A stretch of 64,000 bases of DNA from Bacteroidales bacterium (GTDB taxonomy: Bacteria; Bacteroidota; Bacteroidia; Bacteroidales; UBA10428), in assembly GCA_016929525.1 (NCBI GenBank), contig JAFGIP010000003.1, forward strand, positions 58,795-122,794, written 5' to 3'. Position 1 is the first letter of the stretch. Each line of letters opens with the position of its first letter. The notes beneath the pieces were generated by a model. It was given only the letters and a program-made list of their open reading frames with translations. It ran no database searches and was not told where the DNA came from. Shown in pieces: positions 54,706-63,965 of the stretch. The translations under genes were made by a program, and so were the position numbers.

Positions 54706-57700
54706 TTATAATTTCCAGGTTGAGTTCATATCCAGCATTAAACGGTATGTCTGATCTATATCTGTTATATTTTCGATAGTTAAAGTCAGTTTATCTGCAC
54801 CTTCTTTCATTCTGCATTTCATTTCATTCTGCTGTACAAAAGTCAGAATATTTTGGAAAACAGGCGAACTATAGAATGAAGAATTCTGATTACTGGTAAA
54901 ATAACCAATGAATTTATTGTTTTTAATAATAATTTTTTCATATCCGAGTTTTTGTGCTAGCCATCTTAACTGAACTACTTTAAGAAGTTCTTCTGTTGCA
55001 GGTGGTATAGGTCCGAATCTGTCTGTTATTTCATTTCTGAAATTTATAAGTTCTTCATCTGTCTCTATTGAGTCTAATTTGCGATACAATCGGATACGTT
55101 CTGAAATGTTTGAAACATAAGTTTCGGGGATGTGAATTCCTAGATCTGTATCTATTATACAGTCTGAGGTATAATTCTGGTCCTTTTCTTCTAATACAGC
55201 TTCTCTTACCTCTTCATCAAGGAAAAGATCCTTAAATTCAGCGGCTTTCAATTCAAGCAGTGCCTCGTTAAGTATCCTGTTATAGGTTTCAAACCCTATA
55301 TCTGCAATAAACCCACTTTGCTCGGCACCAAGCATATTTCCTGCACCACGAATATCGAGATCCTGAAGTGCAATATTCAACCCACTACCCAGATCAGAAA
55401 ATTCTTCTATTGCTTTTAATCTTCTTCTTGCTTCGGATGAGACTGACACGAGAGGTGGTGCAATAAGATAGCAGAACGCTCTTTTATTCGAACGACCCAC
55501 CCTCCCTCGCAGTTGATGTAGATCACTTAAACCGAAATTCTGGGCATCATTAATATAAATGGTATTTGCGTTTGGTATATCCAGTCCCGACTCAACTATT
55601 GATGTCGCAATCAGTACATCATAGTCGCCATTCATGAAATCGATCATGACCTTCTCCAGCTTAGAACCTTCTAATTGTCCATGTCCAACCGCTGTTTTTA
55701 TACCCGGACAAATTTTATTAATCAATGCTTCGACCTCATAAATATTCTGGATTCTGTTATGGATTACAAAGACCTGTCCACCACGTGATACCTCGAAATT
55801 AATGCCTTCTTCAAATATACTCTCATTAAAAGTATGAAGCTCTGTTACAATTGGATTTCGGTTTGGAGGCGGGGTATTAATAACCGATAAATCACGTGCC
55901 CCCATTAATGAAAATTGCAGGGTACGAGGAATAGGAGTAGCAGTCATTGTTAATGCATCAACATTAATCCTGAAATTCTTTAATTTTTCTTTTGCTGCCA
56001 CACCAAATTTCTGCTCTTCATCTATTATCAGTAATCCAAGGTCTTTGAAATGAATATCTTTACCTAAAAGCCGATGTGTACCTATTATTATATCTACAAG
56101 ACCTTTTTCAACATCTGCCAGGATCTTTTTCTGCTCTGCAGGTTTCTTCAATCTGCTTATATGTTCAATTCTGCATGGAAAATCTTTAAGGCGCTCTCTG
56201 AAAGTTGTGAAATGCTGAAGTGCAAGAATCGTTGTTGGTACAAGAACTACTACCTGTTTACTGTCTGTTACTGCTTTAAACGAAGCACGGATCGCCACTT
56301 CTGTTTTCCCAAATCCCACATCACCACAAATTAGCCTATCCATCGGGATTTTAGATTCCATATCTTTTTTTACAGCAACAGTGGCTTTTAGTTGATCGGG
56401 GGTATCTTCATAAATGAATGAAGCTTCTAATTCTTCTTGTAAATATGTATCTGCTGAGAACTGAAATCCTTCCTGCTCTTTTCTTTTAGCATAAAGCATA
56501 ATAAGATCTTTGGCAATATCCTTTACTTTCCGCTTTGTGTTTTCCTTTAATTTCTGCCATGCGCCCGTACCTAATTTATAAATCTTAGGTTCTGTATCGT
56601 CTTTACCTTTGTATTTCGATATACGATGCAGTGAATGAATATTTACATACAACACATCGTTGTCACGATAAACCAATTTGATTTTTTCCTGTATTTTACC
56701 GTTCTCCTCGATTTTCTCAAGACCCCCGAATTTACCAACCCCATGATCTACATGTACTACATAATCTCCTGGGTTGAGATATTTTAATTCATTGATTGAT
56801 ACTGAAGCTTTACTTGAAAAATATTTTTGAAGCCTGTATTTATGATAACGGTCGAAAATCTGATGGTCGGTATAAAGTGCGAATTTCAGATCTTCATCAA
56901 TAAATCCCTGATGGATTGTCTGGTTGATTTCCTTAAACGGTATTCCCTGGTGAGTATCCTGGAAAATTAACCTTAGTCTTTCAATTTGTTTTTCATTTTC
57001 AGAAAGTATGTATGTTTCGAATTTCTGGCTAATTAACAATTTCAAATTGTCGCCCAGCAGGTTGAAGTTTTTCTGAAAAACAGGCTGTTGTTTTGTATTA
57101 AATGAAAACTGGTTTGCTTCTTTATAAAAACACTGTGTACCAAATTCTATAAAATTATTTAATGATATAAATCTTGTTATTTTTTCCTTTCTGATTAAAG
57201 GCTTTTTTTCAGTGGAGTATTTAATAATTTCTTCAAACTGGTCGAAAAGGTATGAGGTATTGTTACACCAAATACAGGGTTTTATCTCTGTAAAATCCAG
57301 AAAAGACTGGTTGATATCAGAGGCCGCATATTCCTGTAAGTTGGGCAGGATATTTATTTTACCATATTTTTTAACCGACAACTGACTTTCAACTTCAAAC
57401 GAGCGGATTGATTCAACTTCGTCGCCAAAGAAATCGATGCGGAAAGGATATTCCTCTGCAAATGAGAAGATATCAATAATACTTCCTCTTAAGGCATACT
57501 GACCCGGTTCATAAACAAAATCTACAAGTTCAAACTGATATTCATCCAAGACTTCTTTAATAAATGATGTTGAAAGTTTTTCACCGGCTGTAATATTCAG
57601 GGTCTCCTTTTGCAGCTGTTGTTTTCCGATTACCGCCTCTGCCAGTGCTTCGGGGTAGGTAACCAATACTAGTAAACCTGAAGAATATGCACTGATTTTG

Positions 57701-58038
57701 TTTAATGCATGAGTTCTTAGAATAATATTTCCGTTATCAGTTTGTTCATACTGTATTGTTCGTTTATAGGACGATGGGAAAAACATGATGCTGTCACTGC
57801 CGGTGCAGCTAAGTAAGTCGTTGTAAAAATATGCTGCTTCTTCTTTGTCGGATAAAATAAAAATGTTATAGTTCTGAAGATCATAAATTATTTTAGAGAT
57901 TAAAAGTGATGCTGAAGATCCTGAAAGTCCCTTCAAATGAATTTTCCCATCATCCTTATTCTTAATACTTTCAATTAATGAATTATATAAAGGATGTGAT
58001 TCGTATATATTTTTAAACTTTTTTAACTCTGTTGCCAC
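54706..58038 (-). CDS. mfd: transcription-repair coupling factor
   Basis: An 1110-aa DNA translocase that removes stalled RNA polymerase and recruits UvrA. UvrB-like N-terminal part, RNA-polymerase-interacting CarD-like domain (LNPGDYVVHVDHGVGKFGGLEKI), helicase motifs with Walker A CGDVGFGKTEVAIR, DEEQ box IIDEEQKFGVAAKE, TATPIPRTLQFSL, and LVIATSIVESGLDIPNANT, QLRGRVGR; a C-terminal TRCF domain follows. Full length, no damage seen. First gene of the minus-strand run mfd-coaX-OMP-TPR-lptC. Confidence 0.97.
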   Translation of the reverse strand: MATELKKFKNIYESHPLYNSLIESIKNKDDGKIHLKGLSGSSASLLISKIIYDLQNYNIFILSDKEEAAYFYNDLLSCTGSDSIMFFPSSYKRTIQYEQTDNGNIILRTHALNKISAYSSGLLVLVTYPEALAEAVIGKQQLQKETLNITAGEKLSTSFIKEVLDEYQFELVDFVYEPGQYALRGSIIDIFSFAEEYPFRIDFFGDEVESIRSFEVESQLSVKKYGKINILPNLQEYAASDINQSFLDFTEIKPCIWCNNTSYLFDQFEEIIKYSTEKKPLIRKEKITRFISLNNFIEFGTQCFYKEANQFSFNTKQQPVFQKNFNLLGDNLKLLISQKFETYILSENEKQIERLRLIFQDTHQGIPFKEINQTIHQGFIDEDLKFALYTDHQIFDRYHKYRLQKYFSSKASVSINELKYLNPGDYVVHVDHGVGKFGGLEKIEENGKIQEKIKLVYRDNDVLYVNIHSLHRISKYKGKDDTEPKIYKLGTGAWQKLKENTKRKVKDIAKDLIMLYAKRKEQEGFQFSADTYLQEELEASFIYEDTPDQLKATVAVKKDMESKIPMDRLICGDVGFGKTEVAIRASFKAVTDSKQVVVLVPTTILALQHFTTFRERLKDFPCRIEHISRLKKPAEQKKILADVEKGLVDIIIGTHRLLGKDIHFKDLGLLIIDEEQKFGVAAKEKLKNFRINVDALTMTATPIPRTLQFSLMGARDLSVINTPPPNRNPIVTELHTFNESIFEEGINFEVSRGGQVFVIHNRIQNIYEVEALINKICPGIKTAVGHGQLEGSKLEKVMIDFMNGDYDVLIATSIVESGLDIPNANTIYINDAQNFGLSDLHQLRGRVGRSNKRAFCYLIAPPLVSVSSEARRRLKAIEEFSDLGSGLNIALQDLDIRGAGNMLGAEQSGFIADIGFETYNRILNEALLELKAAEFKDLFLDEEVREAVLEEKDQNYTSDCIIDTDLGIHIPETYVSNISERIRLYRKLDSIETDEELINFRNEITDRFGPIPPATEELLKVVQLRWLAQKLGYEKIIIKNNKFIGYFTSNQNSSFYSSPVFQNILTFVQQNEMKCRMKEGADKLTLTIENITDIDQTYRLMLDMNSTWKL

Positions 58039-58117
58039 AAAAACATCTTCAAATGGGCAACAAAAATCGGATATTGTTTTATCTATTCCAAAAGCTAGCA
58101 GAGGTTTATAATAAACC

Positions 58118-58148
58118 TTGTAATTGTGTCAGGCGTAGCTTAATTTTA
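58118..58148 (+). promoter_or_regulatory. predicted promoter of the first aspartate kinase gene
   Basis: TTG at 58118-58120, 20 bp, TAATTTTA at 58141-58148 (one mismatch to TAnnTTTG). Transcription would begin after the track's first ATG at 58148, supporting the later start at 58172. Confidence 0.45.
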
Positions 58149-58171
58149 TGTATATACTAATAACCCGACAA

Positions 58172-59428
58172 ATGAAGGTATATAAATTCGGCGGAGCTTC
58201 GGTAAAAGATGCTGCTTCTGTAAGGAATCTGGCAGATATTGTTAAATCGTCTGACAGACCTTTGGTGGTTGTAATATCAGCAATGGGAAAAACTACTAAT
58301 GCTTTGGAAAAAATTCTCAGACAATATTTTGATCATGATAATAGTTTGCGGGAAAGCGTTGATAAATTGTTTTCTTTTCATTTTGATATTGTAAAGGATC
58401 TATTTAGAAAGGAAAGTGAAATAATAGAACAACTACAAAAGATTTTTGATAAGCTTTATGAGAAACTGTCAGATGAACCTACTATGACATATAATTTTGA
58501 ATACGATCAGATTGTATCTTATGGTGAAATTATTTCAACAACAATTGTTAATGCATATCTGAATGAATCAGGTTGTTCAAGTGAATGGTACGATATTAGA
58601 AAAATTCTGAAAACTGATGAAAATTACCGTGAGGCAAAGGTCGACTTTGAAACATCGGCAGAAATGGTACGTTCTGCTTTTAACACATTGGGGAACCATG
58701 TTTATGTAACCCAGGGATTTATTGGGTCTACAAAAAATAATCTGACTACCACATTGGGAAGGGAAGGGTCGGACTATACAGCAGCATTACTGGCATATTT
58801 TCTAGATGCTGAAAGTGTCACTGTCTGGAAAGACGTACCAGGGGTATTAAATGCCGATCCAAAGTGGTTTGATAATACGGTTAAATTAGACTCATTGTCA
58901 TATACCGATGCTGTCGAACTTGCTTTTTACGGAGCCAGTGTAATTCATCCTAAAACCATTCAGCCGTTAAAACAGAAAAAAATTCCGCTGTGGGTAAAAT
59001 CCTTTGTTGAAACCAATGCAAAAGGGACACTGGTGGGCGAAACACATTATAAGGAACTTATACCTTGTTTCATTTTTAAAATGGATCAGGTTCTTATCGA
59101 TATATTCCCAACCGATCTAAGTTTTATTGCCGAAGATAATCTGCAGGATATCTTTGCAGTCTTTTCCAAATTTGGACTAAAAGTAAATATCATGCAAAAT
59201 ACTGCAGTACATTTCAGTGTTTGTGTTAACAACGATAAATCACTTCTAGAACAAATCATTAATGAATTAAAGCAAAAATTTCAGGTATCAGTTACAAAAG
59301 ATCTGGAACTCATTACCATCCGTTACTATGACACGGAAACGATAAACAGGGTGATTGTGAATAAGGAACTGGTTCTTGAACAAAGAAGTCGGACCACTAT
59401 TCAGATGTTGGTCAAAGATAAAGGCTGA
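58172..59428 (+). CDS. lysC: aspartate kinase (LysC type)
   Basis: A 418-aa enzyme phosphorylating aspartate for Lys/Thr/Met and diaminopimelate. The start is set at the Met of MKVYKFGGASVKDA, the family N-terminus, not at 58148. Catalytic motifs: KFGGAS, LVVVISAMGKTTNAL, TTLGREGSDYTAALLAYFL, VWKDVPGVLNADPKWF, FYGASVIHPKTIQPL. A C-terminal ACT region (about residues 305-395) probably gives feedback control. Monofunctional, with no homoserine dehydrogenase domain. Convergent with a second, unlike aspartokinase; stops 19 bp apart. Confidence 0.9.
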   Translation: MKVYKFGGASVKDAASVRNLADIVKSSDRPLVVVISAMGKTTNALEKILRQYFDHDNSLRESVDKLFSFHFDIVKDLFRKESEIIEQLQKIFDKLYEKLSDEPTMTYNFEYDQIVSYGEIISTTIVNAYLNESGCSSEWYDIRKILKTDENYREAKVDFETSAEMVRSAFNTLGNHVYVTQGFIGSTKNNLTTTLGREGSDYTAALLAYFLDAESVTVWKDVPGVLNADPKWFDNTVKLDSLSYTDAVELAFYGASVIHPKTIQPLKQKKIPLWVKSFVETNAKGTLVGETHYKELIPCFIFKMDQVLIDIFPTDLSFIAEDNLQDIFAVFSKFGLKVNIMQNTAVHFSVCVNNDKSLLEQIINELKQKFQVSVTKDLELITIRYYDTETINRVIVNKELVLEQRSRTTIQMLVKDKG

Positions 59429-59447
59429 AACTAATTATTAATAAGTG

Positions 59448-60833
59448 TTATTTGGTTGCACACAAAACATCATTCATAACAACGATCGCTTTTTTATACT
59501 GATCTCGCTGAATAACAAACTGCATATTCACCTGCTTTAACGATTGAGAGAAACATTCAATATTTATTTTTTTATTGGCAAGAGCCGTGCTGGCTTTGGC
59601 TAAAATCCCGGGTTGTGCGATGTTGGTGCCCAGAACACATACTAGGGCAACTTCCTTTATAGTGATTTCCTGGAAATTGTCTTGCAGTTCTTTTATCATT
59701 TCCTTATTTAAATCTTTCTCCCAGATTACCTGCGTTATACTGTTGGCATTGGTTGATTTAAGTATATAACTGACTCCGTACTTTTTAAATGTTTCCATAA
59801 TATTAAGATCGAAACCCACTTCGCCAACCATGGACGGGTCGTGAACTTCAATGGCAACTACCTTATCTGTACCTGATATTATTTCAACCTTCGATTTTTC
59901 ACCAATATATGTTTTTGAGATAACTGTTCCCGGATGATCAGGTTCGAATGTATTTTTTATTCGGATATTTATGCCTGCAATTTCAAGTGGTTTGGAAGCT
60001 TTTGGATGAATAGCTTCCATTCCCAGATCGGCAAGCTGATCAGCAACGTTATAATTAGTTAAACCAACCGGGATTGATTTTTTTATGCCAACAATATTCG
60101 GATCAGCTGAAGAAAGATGGAATTCCTTATGGATAATAGCCTCATCTGCTTTGAGATCTACAGCAATTTTGCTGAAAGTTACTTCTGAATATCCTCTGTC
60201 GAATTCCCGCATAATACCCTCTGTCCCTTTTGTATATCCTGTTACTATAGGTATGGTTTTGCTATAATCGATGTTTTTGAATGATTTATGAATACGTTCG
60301 TCGATAGTTAAAAATTCTGAATCGTTAAAACCACACAGATCAACAAACGTAGCATTTATTCCATGATTCTCAAGAATATTAGCAGAATTGAATGCAGAAT
60401 GCGCTTCACCAATGGAAGCTAAAATTTCACGTGCTGCAAGAAGAATATTATTCTGATTTATATAACCTGTTGCAAGTACATCGGCAAGACTATTCAAATA
60501 GTTTCTGGCTTGCACAATGCGATTTGTAATAAAATTATTGGCGGCCTCAAGGTCTAACTTCAGGTCTTTGAATCCGTTATTAATCTCAATTAGCTTTGTC
60601 AGAACCTCTTGTAATGCCCTGTTAAAACCGGCATGTTCGACAAATAATTTGTACACTCCCTGTTTGTTGTTCTTTTTATGTTCAAGCAACCAGTTGGTAA
60701 CCCCGGAGTAAGCAGAAACTACGAATATACGATTATAAAGATCAAAATCGTTACGGTTTCCTATTATAATATTTGTGAGTACATCTCCAAATTTACTCAT
60801 TGATGTACCACCGATTTTTTCAATTGTCAACAT
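59448..60833 (-). CDS. aspartate kinase, divergent (Ask_Ect-like)
   Basis: A 461-aa aspartokinase of another subfamily. It opens VEKIGGTS-like (TIEKIGGTSMSKF) rather than KFGGAS, has FVVSAYSGVTNWLLEHKK, and where LysC has GREGSDYT it has FDRGYSEVTFSKI. IHKEFHLSSADPNIVG, MEAIHPKASKPLEIAG and two C-terminal ACT-like segments follow. The overall pattern resembles the aspartokinase of ectoine operons (Ask_Ect), but no ectABC genes are in the window. It could feed a dedicated branch or be differently feedback-regulated. Enzyme family sure, subfamily by memory. Confidence 0.78.
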   Translation of the reverse strand: MLTIEKIGGTSMSKFGDVLTNIIIGNRNDFDLYNRIFVVSAYSGVTNWLLEHKKNNKQGVYKLFVEHAGFNRALQEVLTKLIEINNGFKDLKLDLEAANNFITNRIVQARNYLNSLADVLATGYINQNNILLAAREILASIGEAHSAFNSANILENHGINATFVDLCGFNDSEFLTIDERIHKSFKNIDYSKTIPIVTGYTKGTEGIMREFDRGYSEVTFSKIAVDLKADEAIIHKEFHLSSADPNIVGIKKSIPVGLTNYNVADQLADLGMEAIHPKASKPLEIAGINIRIKNTFEPDHPGTVISKTYIGEKSKVEIISGTDKVVAIEVHDPSMVGEVGFDLNIMETFKKYGVSYILKSTNANSITQVIWEKDLNKEMIKELQDNFQEITIKEVALVCVLGTNIAQPGILAKASTALANKKINIECFSQSLKQVNMQFVIQRDQYKKAIVVMNDVLCATK

Positions 60834-60909
60834 AGAAAAAATATAGTTAGTTTAACTGGCATGCAAAATTATGGAAATTATTTCTGTGATGAAACAGGGT
60901 TGATCAATA

Positions 60910-61413
60910 CTAATGATTAAGAAACAGTTTAAATACAGGTTTATAACCTCTTATAAAACCATTATCATCTTCAACTTCATATCCAAGGACAACAGAGATA
61001 ACTTCTTTTTGAAACAGCCCGTTGGTCGAGCTAAAGTACCACCTTTCAGTAAATTGAATCTTTCCAATTTTATCCCTTGTAAAGCCTTCTTCCTGTTCCA
61101 TTTTTTTAACATCCATAACTTTCATTACTTTGTTTGTAAAAAAATCATAGGCTGTAACTTTTTCTTCATAAACCATTTTGAAAAGGCTGTCAACTAATCT
61201 TGAATGTTGTAATAATTTAAGCCTTTCAGTTTCCCATAAATCATCCTGGTCAGGGTTTCGAATTACTACGTCATAAATGATAGTATCGGCAATCAATTCG
61301 CCGTATATAGAATCCTGTTTAATTATAATAGCATCTGTAATCTTTTTATTTGTGTGTTTACATGATATACTAATCAATAATAAAAACGCATAAAAAATAT
61401 ATGACTGTCTCAT
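60910..61413 (-). CDS. GldN-like lipoprotein
   Basis: A 167-aa lipoprotein with lipobox LLLISISCKH. The rest resembles the core of GldN/PorN: an N-terminal strand (ADTIIYDVVIRNPDQDD), helix RLVDSLFKMVYEEKVTAYDFFTNK, and KIQFTERWYFSSTNGLFQKEVISVVLGYEV, matching GldN's I-EDWFFDK...R-LG-AP pattern loosely. GldN itself is longer and sits in gldKLMN; no other gld genes are here. It follows pyrC by 57 bp on the same strand. Function unknown; a T9SS-related paralogue is a hypothesis. Confidence 0.5.
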   Translation of the reverse strand: MRQSYIFYAFLLLISISCKHTNKKITDAIIIKQDSIYGELIADTIIYDVVIRNPDQDDLWETERLKLLQHSRLVDSLFKMVYEEKVTAYDFFTNKVMKVMDVKKMEQEEGFTRDKIGKIQFTERWYFSSTNGLFQKEVISVVLGYEVEDDNGFIRGYKPVFKLFLNH

Positions 61414-61470
61414 TTTAAACCTTTTTTACTAAAGATAAAGAATATTCTTCTAATTAAATACTTGCAGATA

Positions 61471-62808
61471 TTAGCGCTCGAATTCAAGAGCTTTTGCGGC
61501 TTTTGCTTCAATTATCTTACCCTGGTCATAAACCAGTGAACCATTTATAAATGTGGAATGCACTGCCGATCTGAATTCATATCCTTCAAATGGTGACCAG
61601 CCACATTTATATAATATATTGTTGCGGTGTACTGTCCATTTTACCGCCGGATCGACAAGCACAATGTCGGCCCAGTAACCTTCCCTTATATAACCCCTTT
61701 CAGATACATGAAAAATTTCTGCCGGAAAATGACACATTTTTTCAACGATTTTTTCCAGCGAAATTTTACCATTGCGATGCATCTCGAGCATTGCAACCAG
61801 AGAATGTTGCACCAAAGGCCCACCCGACGGGGCTGAAAAATAAAGATTATTCTTTTCTTCAACAGTATGTGGTGCATGGTCAGTAGCTATTATATCGATT
61901 TTGTCTTCAATAACACCTTTTAACAAACCTTCCTGGTCTGAATGTTTTTTTATAGCAGGATTCCATTTAATTCTGGCTCCGTACTTTTCATAATCTTTTT
62001 CATTAAACCACAAATGATGGACACAGACTTCCGATGTGATCTGTTTATCTCTTAGATTTCCGCCCGATGTGAACAGATCAAGCTCTTTGGCAGTAGAAAT
62101 GTGCAGTATATGTAAACGTGTCCCATATTTATTTGCCATGTTTACTGCTAATGAGGAAGAAGCATAACATGCTTCTTCACTTCTTATTTCAGGATGATAC
62201 CTGAAAGAAATTTGTTCTCCGTATTTATGTTTATATGATTTTAAATTAGCCTGTACAATACTTTCATCTTCACAATGCACAGCAACCGGAAGCTCAGCTT
62301 GTGAAAAAATATTTTTCAGACTTTCCGGATTATCTACAAGCATATTACCGGTTGATGATCCCATAAAAACCTTAATACCACAAACTTTTTTCTTATCTGT
62401 TTTAAGAATTTCTTCTATATTATCGTTGGTAGCCCCTATGTAAAATGAATAATTTACCAATGATCTCTCAGCACCGAGTTTGAATTTCTTTTCTAGTTCA
62501 GCCTGGGATGTCGTTTGTGGGTTAGTATTAGGCATTTCCATAAAGCTGGTAATACCACCTGCTGCAGCTGCTCTGGATTCAGAGTAAATATCTCCTTTAT
62601 GGGTCAGCCCCGGTTCTCTGAAATGTACCTGGTCGTCAATGACACCGGGAAGCAGCAGCAGGCCCCGGGCGTCAATTATTTTCTTTGCTTTAAGGTTGCA
62701 TTCACCTTTAATGACGGAAGTAATTTTACCGCCATTAATTATTACAGCTCCCTCAAAGCGATGGTTCTCATTTACAATAGTTGCATTTTTAATCAGGAGA
62801 TCATGCAT
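61471..62808 (-). CDS. pyrC: dihydroorotase
   Basis: Third step of pyrimidine synthesis. A 445-aa class I (long-form) amidohydrolase: metal motif DDQVHFREPGLTHKGDI, EMPNTNPQTTS, carboxylated-Lys region VCGIKVFMGSSTGNM, metal His residues in VAVHCEDES and LHILHISTA, and IDIIATDHAPHTVEEK. All metal ligands appear present, which argues against an inactive PyrC-like subunit. It overlaps the mannosyltransferase gene by 8 bp, a pairing I recall from other Bacteroidota. Confidence 0.94.
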   Translation of the reverse strand: MHDLLIKNATIVNENHRFEGAVIINGGKITSVIKGECNLKAKKIIDARGLLLLPGVIDDQVHFREPGLTHKGDIYSESRAAAAGGITSFMEMPNTNPQTTSQAELEKKFKLGAERSLVNYSFYIGATNDNIEEILKTDKKKVCGIKVFMGSSTGNMLVDNPESLKNIFSQAELPVAVHCEDESIVQANLKSYKHKYGEQISFRYHPEIRSEEACYASSSLAVNMANKYGTRLHILHISTAKELDLFTSGGNLRDKQITSEVCVHHLWFNEKDYEKYGARIKWNPAIKKHSDQEGLLKGVIEDKIDIIATDHAPHTVEEKNNLYFSAPSGGPLVQHSLVAMLEMHRNGKISLEKIVEKMCHFPAEIFHVSERGYIREGYWADIVLVDPAVKWTVHRNNILYKCGWSPFEGYEFRSAVHSTFINGSLVYDQGKIIEAKAAKALEFER

Positions 62809-63538
62809 GATTGTATTTTGGATATTTCTTAAACCAGCTGATTAGTTTCAGCTTAATTACCCCCCAAAAAGCTTCATTAAAAATTCCCCCTGACATTTTA
62901 GATACTCCAACTCTTCGGTCGGTAAAGACTATTGGAACTTCTTCAATCTGAAACCCCATTTTCCAGGCTGTAAATTTCATTTCAATCTGGAAAGCATAGC
63001 CTTTGAACTTTATCTTCTCAAGATCAATATTTTTTAAAACCCTGTTACGGTAACACTTAAAACCAGCCGTCGTATCCATAACCGGTAATCCGGTAATAAC
63101 TCTTACATAAGCCGATGCAAAATAAGACATGAGTACTCTTCCCATTGGCCAGTTTACTACATTCACACCAGATTTATATCGTGAACCAATAGCAACATCG
63201 GCTCCCGAAACACATGCTTCTCTTAATCGTAGCAAGTCTTCCGGATTGTGTGAGAAGTCAGCATCCATTTCAAAAATAAACTCATAACCTTTTTCAAGTG
63301 CCCATTTAAAACCTTTTATATAAGCAGTCCCTAGTCCCAGCTTTCCTTTTCTTTCTTCCAGAAACAGTCTGTTATTGTATGAATCCTGTAAAGATTTTAC
63401 AATATTAGCAGTACCATCCGGAGAATTATCATCAACGACTAAAATATCATAATCAGAGATTTCAGTAATTTTTCTGATTAGCTTTTCGATATTATCTATC
63501 TCATTATAAGTCGGTATAATAACCAGGGAATCATTCAT
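62801..63538 (-). CDS. polyprenol-phosphate mannosyltransferase (DPM1-like GT2)
   Basis: A 245-aa GT-A glycosyltransferase making a polyprenyl-phosphate sugar at the inner membrane: VIIPTYNEIDNIEKLI, DDNSPDGTANIVKSL, LGLGTAYIKGFKWAL, FEMDADFSHNPEDL (DxD), GADVAIGSRYKSGVNV. The segment after it (ITGLPVMDTTAGFKCYR) is typical of DPM1-like enzymes; there is no C-terminal TM pair. First gene of the mannosyltransferase-pyrC run. The sugar may be mannose, by family only. Confidence 0.88.
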   Translation of the reverse strand: MNDSLVIIPTYNEIDNIEKLIRKITEISDYDILVVDDNSPDGTANIVKSLQDSYNNRLFLEERKGKLGLGTAYIKGFKWALEKGYEFIFEMDADFSHNPEDLLRLREACVSGADVAIGSRYKSGVNVVNWPMGRVLMSYFASAYVRVITGLPVMDTTAGFKCYRNRVLKNIDLEKIKFKGYAFQIEMKFTAWKMGFQIEEVPIVFTDRRVGVSKMSGGIFNEAFWGVIKLKLISWFKKYPKYNHA

Positions 63539-63935
63539 TGTTGTAAGATCGTTATACTCTTAGTTTAAATTTAAGACCTTTATATTACAGAACTTAAATA
63601 TCTTATAAATTATTCAAGACTGTTTGTTCTGTTTATTAATTTAAGTGCGAATATATTCAATGTAACCTAAAATTTAAGATCAATATTCTTCTAAAGATGA
63701 AAATATGTTTTAGAAAAAGAAACAATTTTGTATTTTTACAGTTCGCAATTCGCACTTATTTAATCCCTTTACATTCATATCTGTTGGTAAAAAAACCTTG
63801 AGTAATTTATTCTTTTTTCGTATGAATGTATTTGGCTGAAGGTGGATTTGAAAATTGCGACGCGGATTTTAATCTAAAAAATGCAGATTTTTAAAGGGTT
63901 ATCAATTAATCGAAAAAAAAGATTGCAAAAAGTTA
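63539..63935. other. gene-free region before the outward promoter
   Basis: About 400 bp of AT-rich DNA without a credible ORF. It includes a perfect 10-bp inverted pair AAGTGCGAAT (63643-63652) and ATTCGCACTT (63748-63757), and the doubled TTCGCAATTCGCA at 63742-63754. A weak promoter-like TATTTTTA lies at 63731. No tRNA fold was found by eye. Confidence 0.4.
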
Positions 63936-63965
63936 TTGAAAAAAGGAAAAAAGCATATACATTTG
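63936..63965 (+). promoter_or_regulatory. strong promoter reading out of the window, possibly an rRNA operon
   Basis: TTG (63936-63938), exactly 19 bp, TACATTTG (63958-63965): a perfect match to the Bacteroidota TTG-N19-TAnnTTTG promoter. Downstream CAGCCGCTTTTCCCGGGAGGGG resembles the leaders I recall in front of 16S rRNA genes in this phylum. The transcribed gene is outside the window. Confidence 0.65.
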
